DNA from: Bacilli bacterium
Lineage (GTDB): Bacteria > Bacillota_I > Bacilli_A > RFN20 > CAG-288
Assembly (NCBI GenBank): GCA_022647725.1
Contig: JALCLG010000001.1
Coordinates: 874,931-938,930, forward strand
DNA: 64,000 bases
Reading direction: 5' to 3'
Made by a program: the position numbers and the translations under genes. The notes under the pieces are model-generated. The model made no database searches. It saw only the letters and a list, made by a program, of their open reading frames with translations, and had not been told where the DNA came from. Below are positions 1 through 8,543 of the stretch, piece by piece; position 1 is the stretch's first letter; each line of letters begins with the position of its first letter.

Positions 1-480
1 CTGGATACGATCTGCTGCCCGAACGGGGACATCGTCACCAAAGAGAAAATCCATCGGGCCCAAGGGGCAGCCATTCTGCCTTTCTTCGATGAAAAGACCG
101 TTCTTCTGGAACGGCAGTTCCGGCATCCGTTTGAAGCGGAGATCCTGGCCGTTCCGGCCGGGAAGGCGGATCAGGGAGAAGATCTGTCTTTGACGGCCAA
201 GCGCGAACTGGAAGAAGAGACAGGCTATGTCGCTTCGCAGCTGGTAGATGTCGGCAGGCTCTATCCGGCACCGGCCTATTCCGATGAAGTCGTCGGTCTG
301 TTTCTGGGATTAGACATCCATCCCGGAACCCGGAATCTCGACAAGGATGAATTCATCAATCTGGTGCGAGTCTCGCTCAAGGACTTCCTGGCAATGTGTG
401 AGGACGGCCGGATCAAGGATGCCCGGTCGATTGCCTTAGCTTTCCGTTATCTGGCTTGGAAGAGACACAAAAAAGACTGA
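1..480 (+). CDS. NUDIX hydrolase, ADP-ribose pyrophosphatase-like (5' end outside window)
   Basis: The reading frame is open from base 1 and ends in TGA at 478-480, so only the last 159 codons are present and the start lies upstream of the window. The NUDIX box is complete: G at the first position, then E after five residues, then RELEEETGY, matching Gx5Ex7REUxEExGU. This motif binds Mg2+ and hydrolyses nucleoside diphosphates linked to another group. The preceding ERQFRHPFEAEILAVPAGK stretch is typical of ADP-ribose pyrophosphatases (NudF/YqkG type), which recycle ADP-ribose in the cytosol. The family is clear from the motif; the exact substrate is inferred. Confidence 0.9.
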   Translation: MDTICCPNGDIVTKEKIHRAQGAAILPFFDEKTVLLERQFRHPFEAEILAVPAGKADQGEDLSLTAKRELEEETGYVASQLVDVGRLYPAPAYSDEVVGLFLGLDIHPGTRNLDKDEFINLVRVSLKDFLAMCEDGRIKDARSIALAFRYLAWKRHKKD

Positions 481-532
481 TCATTTTCAGCTTTATAAAA
501 CACTGTTTTCATTTCTGCTATGAAGCGGCGGA

Positions 533-1339
533 TCAGGCTTTGGGCAGCTGTTTTCGGCTTCCGTCTTCGTTGTAGCTGTCCATGACGGCTTTATGAATGA
601 AATAGATATACGGCATTCCGAGATTGGTCTCAATCAGGGAATCCTGTAACAGAGTCATGATCTGACGGGTGATATCCGCATTGTAGTTCTGACTGCGGAT
701 ACCGAAGACCAGTAAGAGGAACTCCCAGAAGAACTGGGCTAAGAAGCCAATCACAAAGAGCTTTAAGATCGGTACTTTCTCTCCTTTGGTGAAGAGATTG
801 TAGATGATGACAAAGAGATAACCCACTAAGAGGATCAAGGCCATGATGCCATGGTATTTTCCGGTGCTGCGGGTTGTCTCGATCCACAGGGTATTGTCAC
901 CGAGAAGAGCGTTGAAAAAGCTGGCTATCAAAGGAACGGCAATCCAGACCGTCAGGATATAGGCTGTCAGCTCTTTCCGCTGGTCATCGTTACTGAGCCA
1001 CATCCAGATGAAGGCAAAGTCATAGATGCCATAGCTTAAGGACATCCAGAGCAAGATGCTGGCGGTCTCTCCGGCATTGCCGAGAGTGAGACTTTGGCTT
1101 CCCCAGGCATAATAGACTTCCCGGGAATGGGAAAGCAGATAGAAGTATCCGAAATCCACCAGGAAATAAAGGATGCCTCCGGCTAACGACCAGCAAGCCA
1201 TGACTCTCTTCTTCTTCACGAACAGCAAAACGACAAAAAGAATCAGCAGCAGGCTGTCCGTGATGACATAAGCCAGGGAGAAGTTCCGGGTAGGCTGCAC
1301 ATAGTCAGCGGCTTTAAGAATCTGTGTTCCGATATCCAT
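533..1339 (-). CDS. Multi-pass membrane protein, unknown function
   Basis: 268 residues with about seven hydrophobic segments separated by short loops, starting with a segment near residues 22-42 that ends in a KKKR stop-transfer cluster. The start ATG is preceded by an AAAGG ribosome-binding sequence six bases upstream. I recognise no motif that assigns a transported substrate or enzymatic role. It stands alone: the neighbours are convergent with the NUDIX gene and divergent from the phosphatase gene. Base composition is like the rest of the host genome. Only the integral-membrane nature is supported. Confidence 0.75.
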   Translation of the reverse strand: MDIGTQILKAADYVQPTRNFSLAYVITDSLLLILFVVLLFVKKKRVMACWSLAGGILYFLVDFGYFYLLSHSREVYYAWGSQSLTLGNAGETASILLWMSLSYGIYDFAFIWMWLSNDDQRKELTAYILTVWIAVPLIASFFNALLGDNTLWIETTRSTGKYHGIMALILLVGYLFVIIYNLFTKGEKVPILKLFVIGFLAQFFWEFLLLVFGIRSQNYNADITRQIMTLLQDSLIETNLGMPYIYFIHKAVMDSYNEDGSRKQLPKA

Positions 1340-1445
1340 GATGCCTTTATTCTAACGAAAAAATCAGGAAACGGATGATTTTCTTAGACAATCACCCATC
1401 CCAAATTCTTAAGCAGATCTTCTTTTTAGGGAAGTCGGAATTTTC

Positions 1446-1473
1446 TTGCTTTCTTTTTAGACAAGAGTATAAT
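1446..1473 (+). promoter_or_regulatory. Promoter of tyrosine phosphatase gene, predicted leaderless
   Basis: A TTGCTT -35 box (1446-1451), a 16-bp spacer and a perfect TATAAT -10 box (1468-1473). The start codon is at 1482, only eight bases beyond the -10 box, so transcription should begin at or within about two bases of the ATG. There is no Shine-Dalgarno sequence. Confidence 0.75.
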
Positions 1474-1481
1474 CTTTCCAA

Positions 1482-2180
1482 ATGTTAAGAAGAGTACCAT
1501 TCAAGAAAATCGAGAACTTCAGAGATTTAGGCGGATACCAAGCCTCCTATGGGGAGACAGCCTTTGGCATTGTCTACCGTTCCGGAAGCCTTTCGGATGC
1601 CACTGACAAAGATGTGGCGACCCTGAAATCTCTCGGCATCAAGACGGTGATTGATCTCCGCTCCGATGACGATAAACTGACTAAACCGGATAAGACGGCC
1701 AACGATCCGGCTTTCAAAGAACTGCTTTTGCCGGTTAACGGCAACGGCCGGATTCCGAAGAACAAACGGGACCAGATTGCCAGCTACTTAGAGATGCTGA
1801 CAGATCACGAGAAAGCCAAGGCCGTCTTTGACGTCTTGCTGAATAGTCCGAAACCCTTGGTGATCCATTGTTCGGCTGGCAAAGACCGGACCGGAACCTT
1901 CATCATGATCCTCTTATTAGCCAATGGCGTTCCTTTCCATGATGTCAATGCTGATTATCTCCTCTCCTTTGCTTATCTTTCCCGGCTGACCCGGATCAGC
2001 AAAAAGGATCATCCGGAATTCCCGAAGGTCATCTTCACTCCGGATGTCTATTTCCTGAAGAAGGTGATGGAAGCCTTCGATAAGATCTACGGAACCATCC
2101 ATCATTATTTCGAAGTCCTTGGCTATACCCCGGACCAGATTGCCGAGCTTGAGCATCTGCTGGAAGCGAAGAAAGAATAA
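1482..2180 (+). CDS. Tyrosine-protein phosphatase (DSP/PTP-like, Y_phosphatase3 type)
   Basis: 232 residues. The P-loop signature HCSAGKDRTG places the nucleophile at Cys130 and the phosphate-binding arginine at Arg136, the CX5R motif of protein tyrosine and lipid phosphatases. The AGKDRTG variant is that of the bacterial family often annotated as tyrosine/serine phosphatase, some members of which also dephosphorylate phosphoinositides. NFRDLGGY near residue 14 is the conserved N-terminal element of the same family. There is no signal peptide, so it should act in the cytoplasm. Its 3' end overlaps the convergent 4-TM gene by 146 bp. The substrate is not predictable from sequence. Confidence 0.88.
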   Translation: MLRRVPFKKIENFRDLGGYQASYGETAFGIVYRSGSLSDATDKDVATLKSLGIKTVIDLRSDDDKLTKPDKTANDPAFKELLLPVNGNGRIPKNKRDQIASYLEMLTDHEKAKAVFDVLLNSPKPLVIHCSAGKDRTGTFIMILLLANGVPFHDVNADYLLSFAYLSRLTRISKKDHPEFPKVIFTPDVYFLKKVMEAFDKIYGTIHHYFEVLGYTPDQIAELEHLLEAKKE

Positions 2181-2691
2181 GACGGCTCTTTTTTACTGAA
2201 GTAGACTTCAGTAAAACTTGAAAAGCATAAAGACCGACGAGGATCGGAGCTGCTCCTAAGGAAGCTGTTCCCTTGGCAACATAGAGATCGGTCGTACCCG
2301 TCGAGAGACCCGTCATCTTCAGGGTGCAGAAGAAGAGGATGCCGGCAACAATGGCAACCATCGCACCGCCGGCTAAGACCAAAACAGGAATCATGCAATC
2401 CTTTTTCTTGCCGAAGGTTGAGATGACGAAGGCAGCGATACCGCTTAAGACAGCCAGGATGACAAGGATGAAGGCAATGATCAGGCCAGCGTTAGCGACC
2501 ACGTCGCCATCGCTGTTGGTGGTGACATCACAGCCGAACATCAGCTGGAAGAGCGAGTAACTGGTCGTCGAGGTCGAGCTGGAGAGAATCGTGCTCGATG
2601 TAATCACATAGGCCGGCAAGGCACAGAAGACAATGGCCAGGATGGCAAGAAGAGAACCGACAAGCGCAAACAGAGGCATTCTTTTTTTCAT
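2035..2691 (-). CDS. Small four-helix membrane protein with read-through tail
   Basis: The start chosen is the ATG at 2691, preceded by AGAGGAAAG (ribosome-binding) and by a TATAAT -10 box (2716-2721 on the plus strand); a longer upstream reading frame lacks these. The protein begins MKKRMPLF and has four hydrophobic segments of about 20 residues with a Ser/Thr-rich loop after the first. The family is not recognised. The last ~48 codons run antisense through the end of the phosphatase gene and have an Arg/Ser-rich composition unlike a membrane protein, so the original stop near 2180 was probably lost and the tail is spurious. Confidence 0.6.
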   Translation of the reverse strand: MKKRMPLFALVGSLLAILAIVFCALPAYVITSSTILSSSTSTTSYSLFQLMFGCDVTTNSDGDVVANAGLIIAFILVILAVLSGIAAFVISTFGKKKDCMIPVLVLAGGAMVAIVAGILFFCTLKMTGLSTGTTDLYVAKGTASLGAAPILVGLYAFQVLLKSTSVKKSRLILSSLPADAQARQSGPGYSQGLRNNDGWFRRSYRRLPSPSSGNRHPE

Positions 2692-2816
2692 AGGCTTTCC
2701 TCTCTTTATAAAGTTATTATACCTGAACCATTCAAAAAGAAGCAGTCCCATCCCCGAAAACAGGCTTAACTAAGCTCTTTATTCTAATGAATGAAATTTC
2801 ACTGAAAAATAATTCA

Positions 2817-3862
2817 TTAAAAAAGGCGCCTGTCATCTCTATCCCCTCCGGCGACAGGAGGTTCCTCTTCGCCTCCTCCTTGAAGGCGAGGAGGGGGCGG
2901 ACTATCTCGAACACCCTGGCGCGGCCGGACTTTTCCCTGAGGGGCATCCGGCAGAACCTCATGTACGGGCATCTCCCGCAGTGCTCCACCGCCACGAACT
3001 CGGAGCCGCAGTATCGGGGATGCCTCGGCGGAGGAACCGGGGCGGCCTCCTTGCCGTCTATGCATCTCAGGGCTCCGTCAGGGGAGAGGGCTATGAAGGC
3101 CGGCCTCGTCCCGCTGACCTCGCCCTCCCAGCCCGGGTACTTCACGAAGTTCCCTATGCCCCTTGCCCGGAGATACTGGTAGTTGGCCAGGGAGCCGTAT
3201 CCCGCGTCGGCGCAGATGGCCGACGGATAGGCGCCCCACATGTCCCGGAGCCTGTCGACGAACGCGGGGAAGGTCCTCGAGTCGGACCGGTCCTGCGAGA
3301 CGTAGTATCCGACGATTATGCCTGAGCTGACGGCATACTGCACGTTGTACGCGGCGTGCATGTTGCTCCCGAGCCCCGAATAGTAGTCCTCCTTCAGGCA
3401 CATGGCCGTGGCATCGGTGTCGGTCCTGTAGTACGAGTCCCTCGAGGGCCCGCATATCGCCTCCGTCTCCTCGTAGGCGAGCATCCTCTGGAGGAGCCTT
3501 TCCGCCTCGACGAGCAGCCTCTCGCCGGGCGTCAGCCTCCTTCCCCGGCCGGTCACTATCCCGGCCGGATCCGTGCCTTCGGCCCTCAGCCGGTCGGCCG
3601 CCTCGCCGGCCGCCCTGCCCATCGGGAGGGAGAAGGGCCTGCCGGGGCTCTCCGGGAACGGGATGCCGGCCGACAGGAAGAGGGTGCGCGCCCTGTCGAG
3701 GAGGGAGAGCATCCTCTTCCTGGACTTGAACCTGAACTTGTACTTGTTCGCGTTGGCCTCGAACTTCGACCCGTCGATGAAGACCCTGTCCAGCGGGCTG
3801 ACCCCCATCTCCCGCAGGATGGCGCCGGTGACGTTTTCCCCGGCGCCTTTCCGTTGACAGTT
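2817..3862 (-). pseudogene. IS1182-type transposase remnant, truncated at both ends
   Basis: The reading frame encodes FIDGSKFEANANKYKF, then YYRTDTDATAMCLKED, then ADAGYGSLANYQYL, which are the core DDE-transposase motifs of the IS1182 group. The N-terminal DUF772 part is missing. At the other end the homology stops near TGAFF and runs into AT-rich host DNA. It is markedly GC-rich compared with both flanks, a sign of foreign origin. The truncated 5' end starts about 6 bp past the serS stop. No terminal inverted repeats were found, so it is an immobile relic. Confidence 0.85.
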
Positions 3863-3867
3863 TGCGT

Positions 3868-5190
3868 CTACTTGATGATGTCCATTCCCATATACGGACG
3901 TAAGACTTCCGGAACGGTGATGGTGCCATCGGCGTTCTGGTAGTTCTCCAGAACGGCAGCAACGGTACGGCCGACAGCCAAACCGGAACCGTTCAGCATA
4001 TGGACGTATTCGGTCTTGGCATCCTTGTCTCTCTTGAAGCGGATGTTCATCCGGCGGGCCTGATAGTCGGTATCGTTGGAGCAGGAAGAGATCTCCTTGT
4101 AGTTGCGGGTCTTCGGAATCCAAAGGCCGTCTTTCTCTTCATAGTCGTTGTAGGACGGAAGCCAGACTTCGAGGTCGAAGGTCTTAGCAGAGCCAAAGCC
4201 GAGATCGCCGGTGGACAGACAGACTCTCCGATACGGAAGCTTGAGGAGCTCAAGGATCTTCTCAGCCTCTTCGGTGAGCGATTCCAGCTCTTCCCAGCTC
4301 TTCTCAGGAAGCGTGTATTTGACCAGCTCAACCTTCTGGAACTGATGCTGACGGATGATGCCGCGGGTATCTCTGCCGGCAGCGCCAGCCTCGGCACGGA
4401 AGCAGGAAGAATAAGCGCAGAACCACTTCGGAAGATCGCTGGCAGCTAAGATCTCACCGCGGTAATAGTTGGTGACCGGAACCTCAGCGGTCGGAATCAT
4501 CCAGAAGGTATCTTCGGTGTTATCGGTCTTATAAGCCTGATCAGCAAACTTCGGAAGCTGACCGGAACCCGTCAGCGAATCGGTGTTGACGAGGTACGGA
4601 GGCAGGACTTCGGTGAAGCCGGCCTTGACGTGGGTATCCAGCATGAAGGCAGCCAAGGCTCTTTCCAGATGAGCGAAGGCACCCAGATAGAAGGTGAACC
4701 GGGAACCGGTGACCTTGGTGGCACGGTCAAAATCGAAATAGCCCAGCTTCACGCCGAGATCCCAATGGGCTACCGGCTTGAAAGCGAAGGTCGTCGGATC
4801 GCCCCAGAATTTCTCCGGGCGGTTGAAAGAATCATCCGTGCCGATCGGCAGGGAGGTATCCGGAATGTTCGGAGTCTTCAGCATGATGGCATGGATCTTG
4901 TCATCGATATCGGCTAATTTTTTGTCAATCTTGGCAATTTCATCCTTATCGAAGGTGATCTTGTCCATCAAAGCCTTGGCTTCGGCATCCTTCTTCTGAG
5001 CCTTCAGCTTGCCGATCTCCTTGGACTGAGTGTTCCGCTCGGCCTTGAGGGTATCGCCCTTGATGATCAGATCCTTGCGCTGGCTGTCGAGCTGCGGCAG
5101 TTCGCGAAGATAGGAATAATCTCCGGTACGCGTATTGAGACGACGGATCACCTCTTCCAGATTATCAATGACATATTTGACATCAAGCAT
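3868..5190 (-). CDS. serS: Seryl-tRNA synthetase
   Basis: 440 residues, close to the usual bacterial length. The enzyme charges tRNA-Ser with serine using ATP in the cytosol. The N-terminal coiled-coil arm that grips the tRNA is visible (about residues 30-100, charged heptads), followed by the class II catalytic domain with motif 2 ([20 protein letters not shown]) and motif 3 ([18 protein letters not shown]). AAGGAGAT precedes the start. The 52-bp gap upstream leaves no room for a T-box leader. The gene ends intact in TAG, but the transposase remnant begins just past the stop, so the native terminator is gone. Confidence 0.97.
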   Translation of the reverse strand: MLDVKYVIDNLEEVIRRLNTRTGDYSYLRELPQLDSQRKDLIIKGDTLKAERNTQSKEIGKLKAQKKDAEAKALMDKITFDKDEIAKIDKKLADIDDKIHAIMLKTPNIPDTSLPIGTDDSFNRPEKFWGDPTTFAFKPVAHWDLGVKLGYFDFDRATKVTGSRFTFYLGAFAHLERALAAFMLDTHVKAGFTEVLPPYLVNTDSLTGSGQLPKFADQAYKTDNTEDTFWMIPTAEVPVTNYYRGEILAASDLPKWFCAYSSCFRAEAGAAGRDTRGIIRQHQFQKVELVKYTLPEKSWEELESLTEEAEKILELLKLPYRRVCLSTGDLGFGSAKTFDLEVWLPSYNDYEEKDGLWIPKTRNYKEISSCSNDTDYQARRMNIRFKRDKDAKTEYVHMLNGSGLAVGRTVAAVLENYQNADGTITVPEVLRPYMGMDIIK

Positions 5191-5242
5191 GGTTTTATCT
5201 CCTTGATTTAAAGTCTATATAACTATAATCTAGTTACCTTCG

Positions 5243-6169
5243 TTAAGCAAGATTGCCAAGCGCCTTGTCTAGGGCTTCCTTGGCCTCTTTTGCCTTGTTG
5301 ACGGTCTTGATGTTTTTGATGGTCTGATAGAGGGCAGGGAAGTCCTGGGGGAGCAATGCTGTCTCCGGAGTCAGGATATCTTTAAGAATGGAGGTTTTGT
5401 AGGCCACAATCGGCATTTTATGGCTGATGGCATCGAAGACAATGTTGAGGTAGGCAATGAACTTGGTGGTAAAGAGAAGACAGTCCGCGCTTAAGAGTGC
5501 TGAGTGATAGAGTTCCTGGGGTAGACTGTTGAGGTAATGCATGTTATCGAGTCTGGTCATCCGTTCATTGGTTTTCTCTTTGACATATTCCCTGTCGTTA
5601 TGGCCGAAAAAGAAGAAGGACATTTCCGGATTAAGGCGGGCGATGGTTTCCATCGTCTTGCTCTCGCTCTTATCCGTGTAGGAGCCATAGGAGAAGATGA
5701 CAATCCGATCGAGAGGCACCTGATAGAAGGAACGGAAGGAACTTCTCTCGGCGGGGGAGACATCATCGTTAGGGAAGGTAAGAGTCGGCTTGACCAGCCG
5801 GACATTCTTGGTGATGCCTAAGGCTTTTAAGAAAGCAACCTGACTTTCGGAAAAGACATAAAGATTATCCACCTTCGGGTAAAGAGTGAAGGCAGTCTGA
5901 GATAACTGCAGATGATCGGCCTTGACGGTGAGATCCAACGGATCGGATAAGGCGATGATGGAGATGCGGCAGTTGGAGTGAAGCTTAGCAAAGGCGACAC
6001 CGCAGTCTTCGGCGGAACCGAAAAGAGCATCGGTATAATAGCCATCCTTGTCAAAGGTATAATCCAGTCCGTCCTGGGTTAGCTTTTGCATCATGTTCAT
6101 CAGGCTGACATAGCTGAAGCTATTGTTCAGCCGGTTGGGATCATAGCCAATCAGATATTTCTCATTCAT
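5243..6169 (-). CDS. GT-B type glycosyltransferase-like protein
   Basis: 308 residues. The layout suggests a glycosyltransferase family 4/group 1 fold: an N-terminal half of alternating strands and helices ending in VRLVKPTLTFPND, then a C-terminal Rossmann-like half (IVIFSYGSYTDKSESKTM, FFFFGHNDREY, LLSADCLLFTTK, VFDAISHKMPIVAYK). The last motif resembles the E/DAxxxGxPVV segment that contacts the nucleotide-sugar. The ATG at 6169 is chosen over an upstream in-frame extension because a TATACT -10 box sits eight bases before it. No membrane segment is seen. It may be co-transcribed with serS. Donor and acceptor are unknown. Confidence 0.6.
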   Translation of the reverse strand: MNEKYLIGYDPNRLNNSFSYVSLMNMMQKLTQDGLDYTFDKDGYYTDALFGSAEDCGVAFAKLHSNCRISIIALSDPLDLTVKADHLQLSQTAFTLYPKVDNLYVFSESQVAFLKALGITKNVRLVKPTLTFPNDDVSPAERSSFRSFYQVPLDRIVIFSYGSYTDKSESKTMETIARLNPEMSFFFFGHNDREYVKEKTNERMTRLDNMHYLNSLPQELYHSALLSADCLLFTTKFIAYLNIVFDAISHKMPIVAYKTSILKDILTPETALLPQDFPALYQTIKNIKTVNKAKEAKEALDKALGNLA

Positions 6170-6177
6170 ATGTCTTA

Positions 6178-6183
6178 AGTATA
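6178..6183 (-). promoter_or_regulatory. -10 box of glycosyltransferase gene, predicted leaderless
   Basis: TATACT on the minus strand, eight bases before the ATG at 6169; no Shine-Dalgarno sequence follows. A convincing -35 box was not found. Confidence 0.45.
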
Positions 6184-6494
6184 CCTTTTCAGGACGGGGA
6201 TTGGATAGCTGAAAAGCCAAAAATGAGGGGATTGACCTAAACCTCAGCCCAGGGAGTCTTCCGAGAGGGACATTTGTTGTCTCTTTCGAGGACTTTTCGG
6301 TCTTATCTTCCTCAGAAAAGACAAGGAACCGTAAAATGGCAAACAATGGAAAAGGATTCAGTTTCCTTGCCCGCAGTTAGGTCTTAAAGGAATCTCATTA
6401 ATCTGTTTCTTATAGTTTCCTAATTTTATTAAAAAATACGATAGATAAGCCAAAAAAGACCTGCGTCTTTGCCACACAAATGTTTTGAAATCCT

Positions 6495-6514
6495 TTTAAG
6501 ATTCGCTTAAGATT
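6495..6514. promoter_or_regulatory. Direct repeat TTTAAGATT / CTTAAGATT with 11-bp period
   Basis: Two nine-base copies start at 6495 and 6506. An 11-bp direct repeat upstream of a gene is the usual arrangement for OmpR/PhoB-type response regulators. It lies about 65 bp before the esterase-like gene start. The regulator is not identified. Confidence 0.35.
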
Positions 6515-6581
6515 GATTCAGTATCCTATTCTCACCTTCTTCGAAAAAGAGGCAAAAGTCTAACAATGGGAGGACATGATG

Positions 6582-8371
6582 ATGTCTAAGAACAAGCTTC
6601 TGGCGGGATTGATCTGTCTGTCAGCCATCGTGGCGACAGGCTGTGCGACGAAGACGAGCACGGGTACCAGCACCGGTACGAGTAGTGGCACATCGACTGC
6701 CTCATCGGCGGTCGTGTCGACGTCGGTGAATAAGACGTCAGGATCAGCAGCTTCCACGTCTCCGGTCACCAAGGGTACAACGGCGACGACGGGCTGGAGC
6801 TTTGATTCCACCAACAATGTCTATTACAAGCTGGGAATCAAAGAGGGAACAGCCATCGTCAACAGTACCTATGAGACCATGGCCATCATGGTTCCGGGTG
6901 CTTATTTCACGGGCACCAAAGACAGTGACGGCACTTATTCCTGTGTCGTCAATACGACCGGCAAAGTCGGTAACTATACCGCTTTGACTGCCCCGATTGT
7001 GATGCCCGTCAATACGCCTGGCTACGCCGGGCAGGCGAGCATGACGACCTATTCTTATTCTTCGGCTCCTACCAATCCCTCCACGAATGTCACGGAAGAC
7101 CGGAGTGGAATGCCGGGCGGCGGCATGGGAGGGTCCAGCTCTTTCTCAAGCTATCTTACCGCCGGTATGATTTATGTGCTTCCGGGAATGCGCGGCAAGG
7201 ATGTCGCGGCCGGTGAAGCTCCTTGGGGTGTCACCGATCTGAAGGCGGCCATCCGCACCTATCGGTACTCCGCTGCCTCGCTTCCGGGCGATGAGACATA
7301 GATCTTTACTTTCGGCTATTCCGGCGGCGGAGCGCAGTCGGCTAATGCCGGCGCTTCGGGGGACAGTCCGTTATTCACGCCTTATCTCAATGCCATTGGC
7401 GCTCCGATGATGGATGCTAACGGCAATGCTCTTTCAGATGCCATCAGTGGTGCCATGTGTTGGTGTCCGATTACCGCCTTGGATGTTGCTGATGAAGCCT
7501 ACGAATGGAATATGGGTCAGTTCTATACTTCGGGAACGTGGGCATCGGGGACCTTTACGGCAGCTGTCTCCAAGGATCTGGCGGATGCTTTTGCCACGTT
7601 CATCAATGGTGCCGGACTGACTAAAGATGGTCAGTCTCTGACACTGGCGGCTTTGGCGAGCGGCGAATATCTTTCCGGATCTTACTATGATTACATTACT
7701 TCAGTGGTGACTGATTCCTTAAACAATTATCTTGAGGATACTTATACATCCACTACCGATAAGTCTTCCTTTGTTTCGGGACTTGGTTCCTATGCCGCAT
7801 ATGATTCTTCTACTGATAAAGCAATAATTACCAGCATTGGCGATTTCATCAAAGCTAAAAAGAATGCCAGTAAGTCCGTCGGGGCGTTTGATGGGCTGAC
7901 CCGTGGCGCTACTGAGAATGCTGTCTTCCGCAATACCGATGCCACGACGGGTGCCTGTCATTTTGATAGCATGGAAGCAAAGGTTCTCACGGACAACAAC
8001 GATACCTATTCCTCAATTTCAGGCTATGCGGACTATCGGGGAGTGCCTATACCTCTGACTTTGCTTTGACCGATAGTGTCGGTATCACTGTTGAGGAACG
8101 GACTAAGATCTATAACCCAATGTATTACCTGTTAAGCTCTTATGCCGGTTATCAGACGTCAACCGTTGCTCCGCATTGGCGGATCCGGACAGGTCTGGAA
8201 CAGACCGATACTGCCTTGACGACCGAAGCCAATCTCGCTTTGGCGGTCAAAGCGAATCCGGGTGTGACGGATGTTGACTTCTGCTCGGTTTGGGGCCAAG
8301 GCCATACGCAGGCGGAACGGACTGGCACTGCGGATGCCAATGTGATTAGCTGGATTGAAGCTTTGCTATAA
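6582..8371 (+). pseudogene. Tannase/feruloyl-esterase-like lipoprotein, broken by a stop and a frameshift
   Basis: A GGGAGG site (6568-6573) favours the third of three adjacent ATGs. The product starts with a lipoprotein signal ending in ATGC (Cys21) and a Ser/Thr-Gly linker, so it would be anchored outside the membrane. An in-frame TAG at 7299-7301 is followed at once by IFTFGYSGGGAQSA, the nucleophile elbow GxSxG of alpha/beta hydrolases. The frame then continues to about 8040, where a one-base shift moves it into the frame that ends at 8371. The last part (WRIRTGLEQTDT, DVDFCSVWGQGHT) carries a late catalytic His as in tannases. A CAG-to-TAG change would explain the stop. Assignment to plant-phenolic ester hydrolysis is inferred. 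Confidence 0.72.
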
Positions 8372-8380
8372 TTCCGTCAG

Positions 8381-8427
8381 GGCATACTTACGCGAACGGA
8401 TCAGGCCCGCGTTGGTATGCCTTTTTT
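8381..8427 (+). terminator. Rho-independent terminator after the esterase-like gene
   Basis: GGCATAC (8381-8387) pairs with GTATGCC (8415-8421), an inner ACGCG pairs with CGCGT, and six Ts follow (8422-8427). Confidence 0.85.
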
Positions 8428-8543
8428 GTGATTTAATGACTATGTTGTTTTCATTCTCATTCAAACAATGGTAAAATCTAAGTTAACGGTTTTGAGCAAA
8501 ACGAACCGATATTCTCATTGTCCTGGAATGGGAGGAACGTTTA

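Noticed and set aside
2817-3962. Several long open frames on both strands across the transposase remnant
   Set aside because: High GC makes stops rare; only the minus-strand frame with IS1182 motifs is meaningful and the others are shadows.
5191-5242. T-box riboswitch upstream of serS
   Set aside because: The 52-bp spacer is too short and shows no T-box sequence or terminator hairpin.
7299-7301. TAG as a recoded sense codon in the esterase-like gene
   Set aside because: TAG ends other genes here (for example serS), and a second frameshift in the same gene points to decay rather than recoding.
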